The notes: generated by a model not told the origin, from the letters alone. A stretch of DNA of 64,000 bases from Psilocybe azurescens (GCA_023853785.1 JAJIRX010000533.1:1156813-1220812), one strand, 5' to 3'. Shown: positions 12,431-26,456, counted from the first letter of the stretch. Translations and numbers: made by a program.

Positions 12431-15400
12431 ATGGAGTTCAATCTAGTTGGTGCTCAAGGCGTACAGAAGTTGGACGAGGAGAAGGCTCGTCATGCGAAAC
12501 GCGTTAAGCTTAAGCAGCTCAATACGACGCCCATTGTGCAAGGTTCGTCATGATCAAAAGGACATTGTAATTGGGCTCAATGTTCCTGGGGATAGAAACT
12601 GCGAGGCTTGATTCTTCGCTCAAGAGACATACAGCACTCATTAAACGTATTCGTCAGTCAATGGCGAATGAGAATCGGGACCAAATCATGAAGGATATCG
12701 AATCGCTCACGTTAGAGAAATATGTCGATGAACTTGCAGGAGGTATTATTGAAGGTCTCGCCAGGTGCAAGACAGAAAAGGATGCTTGGGCCTCTGTTGA
12801 GGTAAGCGGCATCCAAAAAGTGGTCTCACTCTTGCCTGCTAATACAGCATAGATTATCTCAGCGCTACATCGTCGCTTTTCGAAAACCTTCACTCCGGCT
12901 TTAGTCTCTCATTTATCTGCAGCTATCAGCGCGCCCTCTCGAGCTTCCTTAGCTACCTTGACACCCGAACAACGAGAAAAAGAGGACTCTAGTCGTGTTG
13001 CACGTCAACGTCCAATAATTCGAGTCTGTTCGGAGTTAGCTTTAGTAGGCATAATTAAGGATGCTCCTGATAGAAGTGGAGCAGAGTGGGTCATGAAAGC
13101 AGTAAAGGAACTTGTAAGTCGGCGAGTTTATCTTTGCTCAGTGTCCTAATTTTCAAACTACAGCTGTCCAATGATCCCAGTTTATCCTCATTGCCCTTGC
13201 TCACTACATTCTTGAAATCCTACTCAAGACCGTTTCTTGGAATAGTGCCGCCAGCTCCATCCAAGCAGATAGCATCTAATACCGAACCTGGCAGTTTATC
13301 TAATCACGTACAAGAAGGCGAGGATGGACAGTTCCTGCCCATGCTACAAGAAGAGGAAGAGTTGGTAGAACAAGACATCCGCGATCGATTCAAGCGCATG
13401 TGTGAAGGGTACTTTGATAATGTCTGCAAGAAGCTAATCATTGAGCATAAAGTGTGAATCCAGTTATTTGTCGTTGGCGTATACTAATATGCTCATTTCA
13501 GCGTCTTCAAGAACAAGATAAGAGAAATCATGAAGCATATATTCGTTCTGGAGAAATATTCGAAGATCGCCAACAAGCCTACGAGAAAATGACAAAAAGT
13601 TATGAAAAACTGTTGTCTAGTTGTCAATCGTAAGTCAAGATTCACTCAACTCATTCGATGTAGCCTCATGACTTCCACAGCCTCTCCGAGCTATTGTACC
13701 TACCACTTCCACCCTTGCCCACAGCTTCTCAAAAATCAGATTCTATCTTGATTGGATCCAATACGATGCATTTGAACGGGGACGCAGAAGAAATCATAAC
13801 CACTGGTGGAAAATGGGAAGATGAAGAAGAAAGACGCTTCTTTGAAGACATTCAGGATTTGAAGGATTTTGTACCGAGCAGTGTCTTGGGGGTAGAAGAA
13901 GAAATAGAAGAAGACAGCAAGGAAATAGAACAAGAGAGAGCAGAGAAAGAGAAAGAAGAAGTCAGAAAGCTCGAAGAAGAATTGGAAAGGCTGGGTGACA
14001 CACAAAATCAAACAGAAGCTAACAAAACGAGGTTTGACGAACCCCCGGAGGATGAGTACGTCTTTTCTGTCTCTTGATAGTTCTCTGTTGAAACATATTC
14101 CAGCTTACCCACACCTACGCCTGGCACGCCAAAAGCAAACACACCGCCACTATCGCCACAACTGGCTCCCCAAGGGCCTTCACAGCTTTTGACTGCTCTG
14201 CTTGTCAGGCTGCCTGATGCTACCAATCGAGTATTGATTGATCAAGCGGCCATTGATTTTGCATTTTTGAACTCCAAAGCTGCACGCAAAAGGCTTACTC
14301 GGGTGAGTTGGAAATCAATAGACTCCGCGTGGTGCTCATGTCTATATAGTTTATGGCACAAGTGCAAAAAGCAGGACTGATCTACTCCCACATTATTCAA
14401 GACTCATAGCAACGTTGAACAAATATATGCCTGACATTGGGGCAGATATCGTAGCCTTTGTAACTTTCCGTCCATTTATTCTTATCTTATACCCTTACTA
14501 ATAATCATTCATATCTAGTTGGATGAAGAATTCCGCTATTTACAGAGAAAAAAGAACGTCGTCAAAGAACTGGCCGAGGTCAGGCTGAAGGCAAGACCTA
14601 TTCTTCCTCAACTGACAATCTTTAAAAAACAATCTCTTTCCAGAACATCATTTTTCTTTCCAATCTGACCAAGTTTCGCGTGGTACCACCACATATCATT
14701 TTGCATATGTTTAAAGTCTGTTTAGACGACTTTTCAGGAACAAATGTAGAGAATATTGCTCTACTTTTGGAAGGTTGTGGCAGATTCCTGCTCAGGAGCA
14801 CCGACACGTCGGAGAGATTTAGTACAATGGTATGTATTTTCTCATTTATATTTACCGCAATTGACAGTGGAAATCTGTAGCTCGAACTCATGCGCCGCAA
14901 GCAAAGTATGCAGCACTTTGACCAAAGGCAGCTCCTTCTTCTTGAAAATGCTTACTATCAGGTTTGTCTTGTAAATTATCAAAGAAACCATTATATATCT
15001 AACATCGAAGTAGTGCAACCCTCCAGAGAGGGCACCCAGGCAGGAGAAAATCCGTGCACCAACAGAACTATTTATCCGCCATCTAATATACGACGTGCTG
15101 GCAAAGAAGACCATCGACAAGGTCCTGAAACTTCTCCGCAAACTCGACTGGGAAAATGAAGATGTCAAACGATACTTGCACAAAGGTTTTACGAAACCCT
15201 GGAAGATTAAATATAGCAATATCGGATTATTAGCCATGCTAACCTACGACCTCCAACGGTATCGACCTGCCTTCGCCATCGCAGTCGTCGACCAGGTATT
15301 AGAGGATGTGCGAAGAGGCTTGGAGCAAAACGTTTACAGCACAAATCAAAGAAGGCTGGCCACGATGAAATACCTTGGAGAGCTTTACATCTACAGGCTC

Positions 15401-16747
15401 CTCAGTTCGGGAATTGTTTTCGACACGTTATGGTCGCTTGTGACTTTCGGTCACCGTATGCCCTCCCTCTATCATCAACTTGAACTTTCTCTAATCGTGA
15501 TCTGTAGCTGATGGACGCCCAATGCCTAATCAAGCTATACCTTTGGACATGCCGGATGACTTTTTCCGGGTTCGACTAGTCTGTGTCTTGCTTGATACAT
15601 GCGGCATGTGCTTCGATCGTGGAACCCAGAAGAAGAAGTTGGACAACTTCATAACCTTCTTCCAGGTAAGACACTGAATTGACTGGAATGCAAGAACGCA
15701 GCCTTACGTCAGGTAGTACTATATACATTGCAAGGAGCCTCTACCAATGGATGTTGACTTCATGCTGTCGGACTCCCTAGAAGTTTGTCCTTCATCGATT
15801 TACGCGCGCTAAATAACCAACGTATTTTAGGCTGTGAGACCCAAACTGGAGATTGCGAAAACGATTGAACAGGCGGCTATTGCTGTCGACGAAATGTTCA
15901 ACTCAGCATATCAGACCACTGGTGGTTTGTCTGTTATGCACCATTTTTAACAGTATCTCACTTTTTCTTCAGTAGCTGATGACAGCGGCGACGAGAGCGA
16001 CGAGGAAGGGGAAAGGAGGGACGATAAAGGCCTTGACGACGAAGAGGCCGACGATTTCGGCGAGCTTGATTCACCAGTATGTCATATATACTGGTTTTTG
16101 CATCCTTCAAGTACTAAGTAGCTCTAGACCGAAGAGCGAGCCCCTTCGCCGGAGCAAGATATCGTTCTTTCTGCTAGTAACAGCCTCCAGGAGAATCTCG
16201 GTCCTTCTGAGGATGCTGAAGCTGAATTCGCAAAGGAATTAGCAAAACTTGTTACTGATACCTCCGCCGAGTCACGAAAGGTGGACAAAAAGACTGCTCT
16301 TGCTCTTTGGGACTCTGCTGTTCTTCCTCCGACCACTCGAAAGAAGCGTACAGACGACAGAGATGAAGAACATGACGGGAAAGAATTTAACGGACCTGGC
16401 ACCATGGCATTTACAGTTATCACTAAGAAAGGCAACAAGCAACAGGTCAGTATGATCCGCATTCGTTGGCTAGAACAATTAACAAGTTGCCAACTCAGAC
16501 GCGGCAAATATCTGTCCCAGCTGCTTCAGCGCTGGCGGTCCACACGCGTTCGGCCCAGCTGCAAGACAAAGTCGAACAGCAACACTTGAAAAGACTGGTG
16601 CTGAACTACGAGCAGAGAGAAGAAGCAGAAGAACTTAAAGGTACGTGTACGTGTTTCTGAAACACGGGATTGATAACTAAGGTTTCAATCGCAGCCTTGG
16701 AAGCTCGAAACCGTGCTGGTGCGATAAAAATACGCTATGTTGGATAA
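12431..16747 (+). CDS. UPF2: UPF2/NMD2, nonsense-mediated mRNA decay factor
   Basis: Nineteen exons from 12431-12542 to 16695-16747, about 1134 aa. UPF2 bridges UPF3 and the helicase UPF1 in the cytoplasm during nonsense-mediated decay. Seen: an N-terminal MIF4G region (SSLKRHTALIKRIRQSM, ARQRPIIRVCSELALVGI), the middle and third MIF4G domains (LQRKKNVVKELAEVRLKNI, MLELMRRKQSMQHFDQRQL, KLLRKLDWENEDVKRYL, RRLATMKYLGELYIYRLL), a very acidic segment (exon 16), and the C-terminal UPF1-binding region ending ARNRAGAIKIRYVG. Exon 8 (14350-14459) carries FMAQVQK then DLLPHYSRL in two frames. One extra A in the A5 run at 14366-14370 restores the family motif and makes the whole model 1135 codons. Intron 14591-14643 uses a GC donor (AAG|GCAAGA). 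Confidence 0.95.
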
Positions 16748-17286
16748 CAGATCCCTCGAACTTTCGACAAATAGTCAACTCATACTTTGACTGTTTCCTG
16801 TGTTACCATCTGCTACGGTGACTCAAGTCACTATCCGCCGGAAAGTCGAGAGAATTTGACTTTTAAGGCATTGCTTGCTCCGGCTTCCCTGCATGTGGTC
16901 GCAGCGGATGTGTCGCGTAGAGTTGCGGTTACTAGCTACTAGCAATACACTCACAACACGCTCATGATAGATTTTACGACATGATAGTGTGTATATAGGT
17001 ATCGTGTCATTCTGTGGTCAGATTGCCTACACCATTGTCCAACAATACTACACCATTTGTGGACGGGCTCACAATCACTCAGCTGAAGAACTCGTAACTG
17101 ACCGAAAACATAAAGAACGTACCCTTTTTCCCGATTTGGCTAAAACACCTTTACGCTCCACTGTAATGAATCCTCGGCACAACCTCTGGTTTAGAATAAC
17201 ATGGACATACCTGAGACTTCCATAACTTAACACCTCTACAACAATTTATAATCAAGTGGCCTAGATCTTACCATCCTTTTATTATA
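16748..17286. other. Intergenic spacer
   Basis: Between the UPF2 stop and the kinase start. No gene or RNA seen. It presumably carries the UPF2 3' end and the kinase promoter. Confidence 0.5.
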
Positions 17287-18945
17287 ATGCAGTCCACGTC
17301 ACAAGAACCTGACGACGAAGACGAGTCGGATGCTCACTCGTACTATCACTCATATTTACTGCCCTTTGATCCCAAGGAATTGGCCAGAATCACCACAAAT
17401 GTCGAACGTAGCTCATCAGGATCGAGTGGCCCTCGAACATACAATCAGTATGTCCGAGGTGAAAAAATAGGCAAGGGGAAACATGGGGATGTCTATGTAT
17501 GTAGAGACCAAGAAATAGGAGGGTACGAACTGGTTCGTCCACATATTCTTCCTTCGTCTCGAATCTGTGCTTCTGTCAGTGTTAACTTCCCGTTTATTAG
17601 GCTATGAAGATTGTTCGAAAGAGTAATAATCGAGATCGAATAAAACTTTTACGACGAACCTACCAGCAAGAAAATCTCAATGGCCAACCTGCCTTGAATA
17701 GTACTATGAACAGTATTCGAAGGGAGATCGCCTTAATGCAGAAATTTCGTCACGCGAATGTTGTTCGACTAGTTGAGGTACTCGATGACCTCAAAGATGA
17801 CAAGATATATATAGGTAAGCACATTCAGACCTCATCGCAGACCAAGAAAACTAACGTGAGTTGACATGCCTTCGTTCATCCTCCTGTACATAGTCATGGA
17901 ATATCTATCAGGGGGCCCTGTTGAGTGGTGCGATAATGAAAGTCGACCCATTCTCAAATTGCAACAAACCCGGCGTATAATGAGAGACACGATATTGGGC
18001 CTCGAATATCGTGCGTGCCGTTCGTTCTCTATATCAATAGGAACACTCATGTCGTACAGTTCACCACGAAGGTATCATACACCGTGATATAAAGCCTGCC
18101 AATATCCTGTATACATCGGATCGCCGTTCTGTCAAGATTATCGACTTCGGCGTTGCTCATTTTATTCCGCCTCAAACACCGCCTCCTTCGAAAACCATCA
18201 AGGGAAAGCAGCCTTCTCAGCCCGAGCCAGTCGCATATAAGATAGATCCGTCTCTCTTTCCAGAGTCTGACATTCGAAAGAGAGCTGGTACTCCGTCCTT
18301 CCTTGCGCCTGAAGTTGTATGGTTCTCGGATGACGGCCCCAACTTGTCACCGTCTCTTTCATACGACACTATCTTGGAGGGCATGGACGACAACGCTGGA
18401 TTTCAGAAACCCAAGCAAAGGCCTCCTGTTACCAAATCAATCGACGTATGGTCTTTAGGAGTAACATTCTATTGTTTGCTCTTTGGACATACACCATTTA
18501 CGGTGCCGTCATCACCAAATGAGAATATGCAACGTAGCGAATTCGTGCTGTACAATATCATTTGCACAAAGGACTGGCCAGTGGACGCATCAATGGGTGC
18601 CGACAGCGTGGCTACGGGTGGCAAGCGACCCACCGAGTCAGACTCCGAGGGCTATAGCGTTGTGCAACTACTGGGTCAAATGTTACAGAAAGATCCCCAA
18701 AATCGAACCTCGTTACAGGAAATCAAGGTACAGGTCTAGTCTGATTTCTTTAGGTATGATTACTAAAAATTGTTCGTCTGCCTCTTTTCTAGGCAAACTC
18801 CTGGATACTGAAGGATGTAGAAAATCCTAGGGAGTGGCTGCAGGCTACTTCTCCATCTCGCGATTATGAGGACGTAAAAACTCCATCAAGTTGGGTCAAA
18901 TCTGCCAGCAAAAAAATCTTGAGGCTTATTCCAAGAAAGGGATAA
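17287..18945 (+). CDS. Serine/threonine kinase of the CaMKK/Ssp1 (SNF1-activating) type
   Basis: Exons 17287-17532, 17601-17814, 17894-18010, 18060-18727 and 18793-18945 give 465 aa, in frame throughout. Full kinase signature: glycine loop GEKIGKGKHGDVYV, VAIK-type lysine in AMKIVRK, alpha-C Glu in RREIALMQKFRH, hinge VMEYLSGGPVEW, catalytic loop IIHRDIKPANIL, DFGVA, an insert rich in Pro/Lys, then GTPSFLAPEV and DVWSLGVTFYCLLFG. The Gly-Gly-Pro hinge, the insert between DFG and APE and the activation-loop Thr fit the CaMKK/Ssp1/Elm1 group, which phosphorylates SNF1/AMPK. That subgroup assignment is inference. A basic C-terminal tail (SWVKSASKKILRLIPRKG) follows the domain. Confidence 0.88.
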
Positions 18946-19625
18946 ATTAAATCTTGACGCAAATCTTCTTTAACCCATCTACTTGCCAGTAATGACCCCC
19001 AACTCTACTTTCTATCTAAACATTACAACCTTAGAACAGAGACTTCCCGTATCCAACTGGTCTCTACTAATCTACCTTGCTACACTGAAACGTCAAGCTA
19101 ATATACCGAAGGAAAATGTACAACTAAATATTGCTTGTGTAGGTAACATGGCCGACCATAGACATATTATAATACTGAGACCAATGGATAACGAATATAC
19201 TCTACATACGCCTGATATAGGATACTAGATTCCACCTTGAACGTTGACTGGACTTCTTTTACGCTTCAACCAGCTTAAATCGATCTGACAATCTTTGGAT
19301 ACTTATACGTTGACCATACCATTCTAATCAGAAAGTTTTTTTATCCTTGAGAGGCATTGGGGCAATTTGGGGGTCATCCTTCAGGACTCGGGTGATTGTG
19401 CTTGAGTCTCAGTCTGTCACCTGTCGGTGTTGGCAAACGCGCGTCGCGGTCGCGTTCTGATTTGTGCAGTCACTTGACCTAGAAAATGATCATGTGGTGA
19501 GAGGAATCGGGGAATCGGGGAACACGATGACCAGCTCACGGTGCGTTCACTGGCAGTGCTGGCAAATTATCTCAACTCTTGCGTAGTTTCTTTCGATTGC
19601 ATTGTCTCAAAAACAGGATTTCAAT
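18946..19625. other. Intergenic spacer
   Basis: About 680 bp between kinase and Tudor-SN. An 80-codon frame at 18983-19228 lacks an ATG start and any known motif. Nothing else seen. Confidence 0.45.
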
Positions 19626-22600
19626 ATGTCAATGAAAGCGGTGAGTAGAATCTTTGTCGAATATTACGTTGCTTACTTGCTGACGGTTCGACCTGAACAC
19701 AGATCGTGAAATGTAAATGCCTTTACTTAGTGCTGGCGCGTTATTAGTCTATCCGAAAGCTCACCGTTACGAATCTTTAAGCTGTGCTTTCTGGCGACTC
19801 TCTTATATTGCGCGGTCGCCCTGGTCCGCAAGGCCAACCCCTAAAGAACGGTAAGCGGTACCTGACACTGAATCGCGAGTTTGGAAGCTGAGATTAAATA
19901 TACCTCACAGAGTATTGCATCTTGCTGATTTGTCCGCACCGCGACTTGGAACATCGACCCGAGAGGATGAAGTGAGTCTTTTGATCCGCGTTATAAGTTT
20001 CTTGTTCAATGTATACTGTAGCCCTGGGCTTTCGAATCTCGCGAATTCCTCCGCCAGCTCGCCGTTGGCAAAGAAATATCTTTCACCTCAATCCACTCCC
20101 TTCCATCTAACGACGACATTCCTCGCGACCTTGGTAATGCAGAGATAGGTGGAGTCGATTTGACTACGGAGCTTCTTAAAAACGGCTGGGCCAAGCTGAA
20201 AGAAATTAAACGAGAGGCCACCGAAGATGACAACAAGAACAAGGAGCTCGAAAATGAGGCCAAAGCTGGGGGCAAAGGAATTTGGAATCCCCATGGGCAA
20301 ACGGTGACCGTTGTTACCAATTATTTTGCACTCGTTATATATTGATCCGTATTCTAGGCGCGTGCCGTTCGCCATACCATGCCAGTTGATTCCCAATCAT
20401 TTGTAACGGAATGGAAAGGGAAGCCATTGGATGGTAATAGTCTAACATCTATTCTCTGACGTCATCTCTGAATGTGGTACATCAATTTAGCTCTCGTTGA
20501 GCAAGTCAGAGACGGCACTACCTTGCGTGTGCGTCTGTTGATGCCAGATGGCGACCACCAGATGGTTAACATTGCCCTGGCTGGTGTGAGGAGTGCCCGT
20601 GCTTCATCAAAACAGGGAGAGCCCTCTGAACCTTGGGGTGAAGAGGTAAGATCATAGAAATTAGTCTTTCGCTGGTTGATCCATTATTTGCTTCAGGCCA
20701 AATTCTTCACTGAATCTCGACTACTTCACCGTCCAGTCAAAGTTCAAATCCTGTCTCTTCCAAACTCAACTGCAACACCTTTCCAAACCTCTGCAGTTAC
20801 GACAACTCCCCACCTGCTAGCATATTTATTGGAACAGGTTAGCACATCGCCCATAAACATATCGTAACTCTGTGGTGCTCAGCTCCTTCAAGTAATTCAT
20901 CCCGCCGGCAATGTAGCTGAACATCTCGTTGCATCTGGTTTGGCTCGTGTTGTCGATTGGCATGCTGGCATGCTTGCGAGCGGTGGTGCTATGGAACGTC
21001 TTCGAGCGGCTGAGAAATCTGCAAAAGAACGACGCCTTTGCCTGTACGCAAACGGCCCATCCGTTACCTCAGCCGCCAAGGGAAGCAACGGTGCTGCGTC
21101 TAATGGCCAATTGCGCACATTTGACGCGACTGTTATCCGCATCTGGAGCGGAGACCAGATTACCGTTCTCGAAAAAGACAACAATAACGAGCGTCGCCTG
21201 CAACTGAGCTCGACCCGAGGTCCAAAGTACCGTAGTTCACTCCCTAACGTAATTTGGCTGTACTCACGCGCACTTACAGACTCTCAGATACGCGACAGGC
21301 GTTTTTTGCTCAGGAAGCTCGCGAGTTCTTGAGGAAAAAGCTGATCGGCAAAAATGTTAAAGTTCACATAGACTTTGTTCGACCTCGCGAGGGCGAATTT
21401 GACGAACGCGAGTGTGCAACGATTCGATACGGTGGTCATGGCGCGTAAGTCTTTGGTTGCATTTTTTTTGGAAGACAATGATAGCAGAGCTCTAATTGAT
21501 GGCGTATGATTCAGAAACATCGCTGAGCAATTGGTCGAGAAGGGCCTGGCGAGCGTGGTAAGACACAAGCGCGACGATGAGGACAGATCTTCAGACTATG
21601 ACAAACTAATGGCCGCGGAACAACTGTCAGTTCTCGATGGTTCCTTTGAAATCCTATTGACTGATATCGATATTTCATGTAGAGCTGTGACCGAGCAGCG
21701 AGGTATTCATTCTGGAAAAGAGGTCCCTGCACCAAAACAACCTCTTAACATCTCTGAGGTTCGCTGCTATCTGTACTCCCATCCTCACTCTTGCTCACGG
21801 TAATGCAGACAAGCAGCCGCGCAACCCAGTTTTTGAACGGCTTCAAGCGTCTCGGGCGAATCCCAGCTGTAATCGACTATGTCGCGGCTGGATCCCGATT
21901 CAAGTGAGTTTTTGTTTTAAAGTTTTTGAACATCTTCTTATCAAATGCATCAGAATCTTTTTGCCAAAAGATAACCATACTCTTACACTAGTACTTGCAG
22001 GCAAGTGTTGAATTGGTATGCTAGTGCACGAGCTTGTGTCTAAGCATTTGTATTCAGGCATTCGTGCTCCCAGGACGGCACGCAACTCATCTGAGAAGAG
22101 CGAACCCTTTGGTGCAGAGGCATACGACTACGCTTCTCGCAAATATATGCAGAGAGACGTTGAGTTCGAAGTCGATAGCATTGATAAATCTGGAGGCTTC
22201 ATCGGTTCACTATATGTGAACAAATCTGAAAATGTTGCTCTTGCCCTGGTCAAGGAAGGGCTGGCCACAATCCACTCCTTCTCTGCTGAAACTCTTCCTT
22301 GGGCTCGCCAGCTATACGATGCTGAGGTCGGATTTCCCATTCTGAAAGCTTATGCTATGCTCATTGTTATTACAGGAAGAAGCCAAGAAAGCAAAACGCA
22401 ATGTAAGCACAAATGAACCGTCCTTTATTTTGACGACTAATATCCCCAATAGATCTGGAGTATCTACGACGAAGAGACCTCCAAAGCTGCGGAAGCCGCT
22501 GCAGCGGTCGAGAGCCAATCAGGCCCTCTTAAAACTGAATATTTGGACGTCATCGTAAGCGATGTCCGAACAAAGAACGGCTTCGCATTTTCTGTTCAAG

Positions 22601-23366
22601 TACTGAATACCCAAGGTAGTTACGAGCAATTGTATGGCGTGGGTCACGTTCTAACCATTCACTCTTTCGGAAGGTATTGCCGCACTGGAAAAGCTCATGC
22701 GAGAATTTTCTATACACCACCGTTCATCTATCGCCTCTCCACCAGGCTTCGTCCCTCAAGGAGGGGATCTTGTTTCCGCAAAATTCTCTGATGGGGCTTG
22801 GTATCGAGCTAAAATTCGCCGAGCATCTCCCATTAAGAAAGAGGCTGAAGTCACCTTCATCGACTACGGTAATCAAGATACCGTGGCTTTCTCTGACATC
22901 CGTCCCCTTGATCCTCAATTCCGCTCGTTGCCAGGACAGGCCCAAGATGCGCGTTTAAGGCACGTTATTTGCGCTTTTTCAACTTGTTTCATAAAACTAA
23001 CCTGGTGACTTTTTCAGCTTTGTCAAACTTGCCGGTCCAGAGAGCGACTATCATATTGACGCCGTAGAACGCTTCCGGTCAATTTGTGAAGGCCGCAAGT
23101 TAGTCGCTAATATTGACTATAGGGAAGGGCCTCTGCTGCATCTTCGTCTTATCGACCCATCGAATCCTGCAGTTGCTGAAGACTCTCTAGCCTGCATCAA
23201 TGCAGATCTTGTCAGCGAAGGTCTAGCCTCAATTGACCGAAAGGGCTGCAAATATCTTTCGTCATACCCGCAGGTAGTCCAAAAACTACGAGCTTCTATC
23301 GCAGAAGCCAAACGTGATCGTGCAGGCATGTTCGAATTTGGCGACGTGGAGGAGGAGGAGGAATGA
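19626..23366 (+). CDS. Tudor staphylococcal nuclease (Tudor-SN/SND1)
   Basis: Nineteen exons beginning 19626-19640, 19703-19712, 19782-19850, 19911-19971, 20022-20303 and ending 23018-23366, about 913 aa. Tudor-SN is a multi-domain RNA-binding protein acting in RNA processing, silencing and stress granules. Seen: repeated SN-like OB folds ([80 protein letters not shown]) and a C-terminal Tudor domain with an aromatic/acid cage ([22 protein letters not shown]) inside a last SN half ([18 protein letters not shown]). Exon 2 is only 10 nt and exon 16 only 27 nt. Exon 3 needs one more C in C4 19838-19841 to read QPPKERVLHL; with it the model is exactly 914 codons. Introns 22001-22057 and 22960-23017 use GC donors. 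Confidence 0.95.
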
Positions 23367-23492
23367 TCGGCGAATGACCTTGACATTGCCCATAGTCATG
23401 TTACAACTATCTCTCAAATGTAGAGCAGTGCTTGCAGTATATCATCTTGTAAATGATAAGCCATAGTACGATGCAAATTTAATTATCGTATA

Positions 23493-26456
23493 TCAAGCAT
23501 TTGTCTGTACCACGAAGGAATTCTGCTCCGTGAATACCTTGTTTGCAAGATCTTCCCAAATTAGCATGGGATTGTTGACTCTGCGATAAAAGTTGAGTTC
23601 TCTTTCTAATCTGACCGTCAAGTCGAAACTCACGTTTCAAAGGTCAATGGGAAACTGATATCAGCGTAGTGGCTTTGCCACTCTGTTATGAGGTCAGAAA
23701 AAAAAGACTGATGAACAACCAGGTGCATGGACAAACCTTCCGGTGTCTCGGTGTCGTCAATGCCATATCCAAGCCTCCATGTAATACCTTGTACACTGTT
23801 TGTCAGACTAGATGTACTGTCAGTGGGGCCTTAAAGTTTATAGGTGATTACGCACAAGTCGGGTGGTGCCAGGATATGGTTCTTAAGCTTGACTGTCTAA
23901 CAGTTTGGCATAACATGAGATGTCTTAAGATAGTTATACTTCGAGAGAGACAGACCTTGATATCTGTATCGATGGTGGAAAAGCCCAAAGATTGACCGCC
24001 TACTGTCCCGCAATACTGTTGTGGGACATCATTCTACCCCCTAACACCACAGTTCTGGCGCCCTCTGATTTTGACATGGTAATCTATGGAGAAGCGGTAA
24101 GGATGGAACTGAGATGCAAATGTAATGGGGACATACACTAAATAGAGAACACGAACTACCGCATCTGAGGCAGTCTTGATCAACGAAATTCGACAGATCA
24201 AAACACCATTGAGAAGTATTTACCGTCCATTTGAGATGATGAGGATGTCTTTCGGCTCAAATAAACCGTGATCAGGAGGAGTCCATTCAAAGGGTTGACA
24301 TTCTTGCCCTAACCTTTTTCTATATTAGCACTACGTTGTCATCGATGGAAAAAATCGAAACACTAACCTTTGACTGAACGAGTCGTTGTGACCATTAATG
24401 ACTACGTTGGCGGGCTTCAACCAGTTTGTTAGCGGCGGAAATGGATGATGAGAGCCGTTGCTCCACTGCGTAGGACTATAGGTCAGCAAATCTTTCGGGT
24501 CACCACCTTCTGCGATCTTCTGCACGATTAACTGAGCAAGCGGACCAGCACGAGCAGCGGAGTCCAAACCAGCTTGAGGTTCGGTTGATTTCTTAGGCCC
24601 TATAATCTATTTTATGATTTGGATAGGTGTCTTTCAATTGTCATGAACAATTTTGTGGACGCACAATGCGATGAAGCCACTGTACAAGGAGTATCGTTTG
24701 AACATCGTTATTTTCAGAGGGATAGGCGCTTGAGCCAACTTACGTGGGCAATACATATATAACCTGAATGTGTATCAAAATTAAATTTCAGATTTGTCTG
24801 GACCAAATGTTTTGGGTATAGAGATTGTACCTCCTCCATTGTTGGTCTGAGGATAACAAATAAGTACCCTCTTTCAGAGGGTGATCAAAGACGCTCACCA
24901 CATCAACGATCAAGCGTTTGACTCCGGCTGCTTTGAGTTCCAGTAATCCATCCAGTAAGCTTGCACCGAAAAGAGTAAAGTTCTTCGCCGAGAAACTCCC
25001 AAGTGCAAGGATGCCTGTGATATTGTCATTCAATATGTAAAACTGCGCAACGCTGTAACTTTGATTCAACGCGGGAAGAATTGGTTGTAGGTGTTCTGGA
25101 AGATCGATATCTGTAGTGGCAATCCATCCAATACCACATTCATTGGATGCTTCTTAAATTCTTCGGGGTTGACCGAGGGCTGTTGCTGGAAAAAGGCAAT
25201 AGGTGGAACAGAGTCCTCGTATGCTTGAACGGCGATGCTGTCACTATATAAGTCAACGCCGTTGGTCGTGTTGGTGGCCACACAGTTATTGGCTCGATAT
25301 GATGCGGAATCGACAAACTCTTGCGAAGCCGAACCAAACCTCGACCGATACGAGATCTGCACATCATGTTTCAGAGCATATAGAAACTAACCAATAGAAA
25401 TTACGAACAGTGAATGTATCACTCGCCGAACTGTTCACACGCTGCACTGTAAGCTCGACAGAATCGACAAGAGGATGTGCCTTGGTTGCAAAGTTCCCCA
25501 TGGAATATTGCCATCCTGATGCCCCACGAGAATAACTCGCAAAGAATCTGGATGCACAGAGCTGCTATAAGCCTGCAGACAAGCTCAGATGACTGGCACG
25601 TACGAATTTTGCCGGGTCCCAAAGGATTGAGAACCACCCATAATGTTGGCAGACGCGTTGACTGCGACGAATGGATCCTCTCCGTCGATCAGAAATACTT
25701 TTGCACCGGAGAGCTGGAAGATGCCCAAAGTAAGGGGTAGGTATTGTTAACAGAATACAAGATGCGCACAGAAGCAAGTTCTCCTTTTAGATGACCGGGA
25801 AGGGATTCTTGCCAAAAGTCAATTCCATCCTTGAATTCGGTAGAGGAGACCTTAAACGCTTCAGGTGCTATATGAACATTCTGAGATCCATCAGGAGCTG
25901 TCAAAAGAACTAAAGGTAGTGGTAGATATGTGACATATAATGCTGGAGAGCCAAATTCAGATTGACTCAAATATCCCCAAAACGTTGAAGGCTCACAATC
26001 ATAACAGTAGTTATAAACGCCACAATGTCCGTCGTTGACGCGTTTAAACGAGTAATAGATATCCTTATGGAAATCAAACTCTGAAGTGTAGCTTTGCACC
26101 CTTATTCGCTCCAAATCGGCAACAAGGTCCTCGTGCACATCGTTCTCAAATGGCGGAGGTGCTTGGATCTGGTAATTGGTGGATGTATGAAATGCCAGTG
26201 TCTTGCTGACGACTTCAATAACCTAATGGCATATAGACAGATTCAGTCTCTCAGAATCGTATCAAAGAAAGCAGCCTAAACGTACGTTCGCTTTGACCAA
26301 GGGGTCCAGAGGGAACGAGCTCAAGCAAGCGCGAGCTTCTTGTGGAAGAACCCATTTCTTGCCAGCAATAATCGCACAGGGGTCAGAGTTAGATTTAGCG
26401 TTTGTATTTGCGTAGAACAATCCTAGAATGAGCCAAGCCCCGACAAAGGCTAGCAT
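23493..26456 (-). CDS. Secreted S41-type (CPAF-like) serine peptidase
   Basis: Seventeen exons from 26286-26456 down to 23493-23580, about 687 aa. Members resemble fungal S41 family tail-specific-protease-like proteins. Seen: signal peptide (MLAFVGAWLILGLFYANTNA); an N-terminal CPAF-like region with NDGHCGVYNYCYD; GILALGSFSAKNF; the catalytic-domain core DVTNNGGGYICIAHWLHRI; and ISNGRCGSSCSLFSITMSKSEGA, where the Ser before Cys is the expected nucleophile region. The core is spread over unusually small exons (24831-24846, 24744-24763, 24665-24679; 16, 20 and 15 nt). Two one-base gaps break the frame (about 24032 and 25111). Adding both makes the model exactly 688 codons. It runs convergently to Tudor-SN, 126 bp away, and divergently from the HAD gene. 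Confidence 0.88.

Noticed and set aside
14303..14373. A longer UPF2 intron ending at 14373 to avoid the frame break
   Set aside because: It is in phase, but it would delete FMAQVQK, which matches a conserved segment of UPF2. A missing A is the simpler reading.
18983..19228. 81-codon frame after the kinase
   Set aside because: It has no ATG start and probably lies in the 3' flank of the kinase gene.
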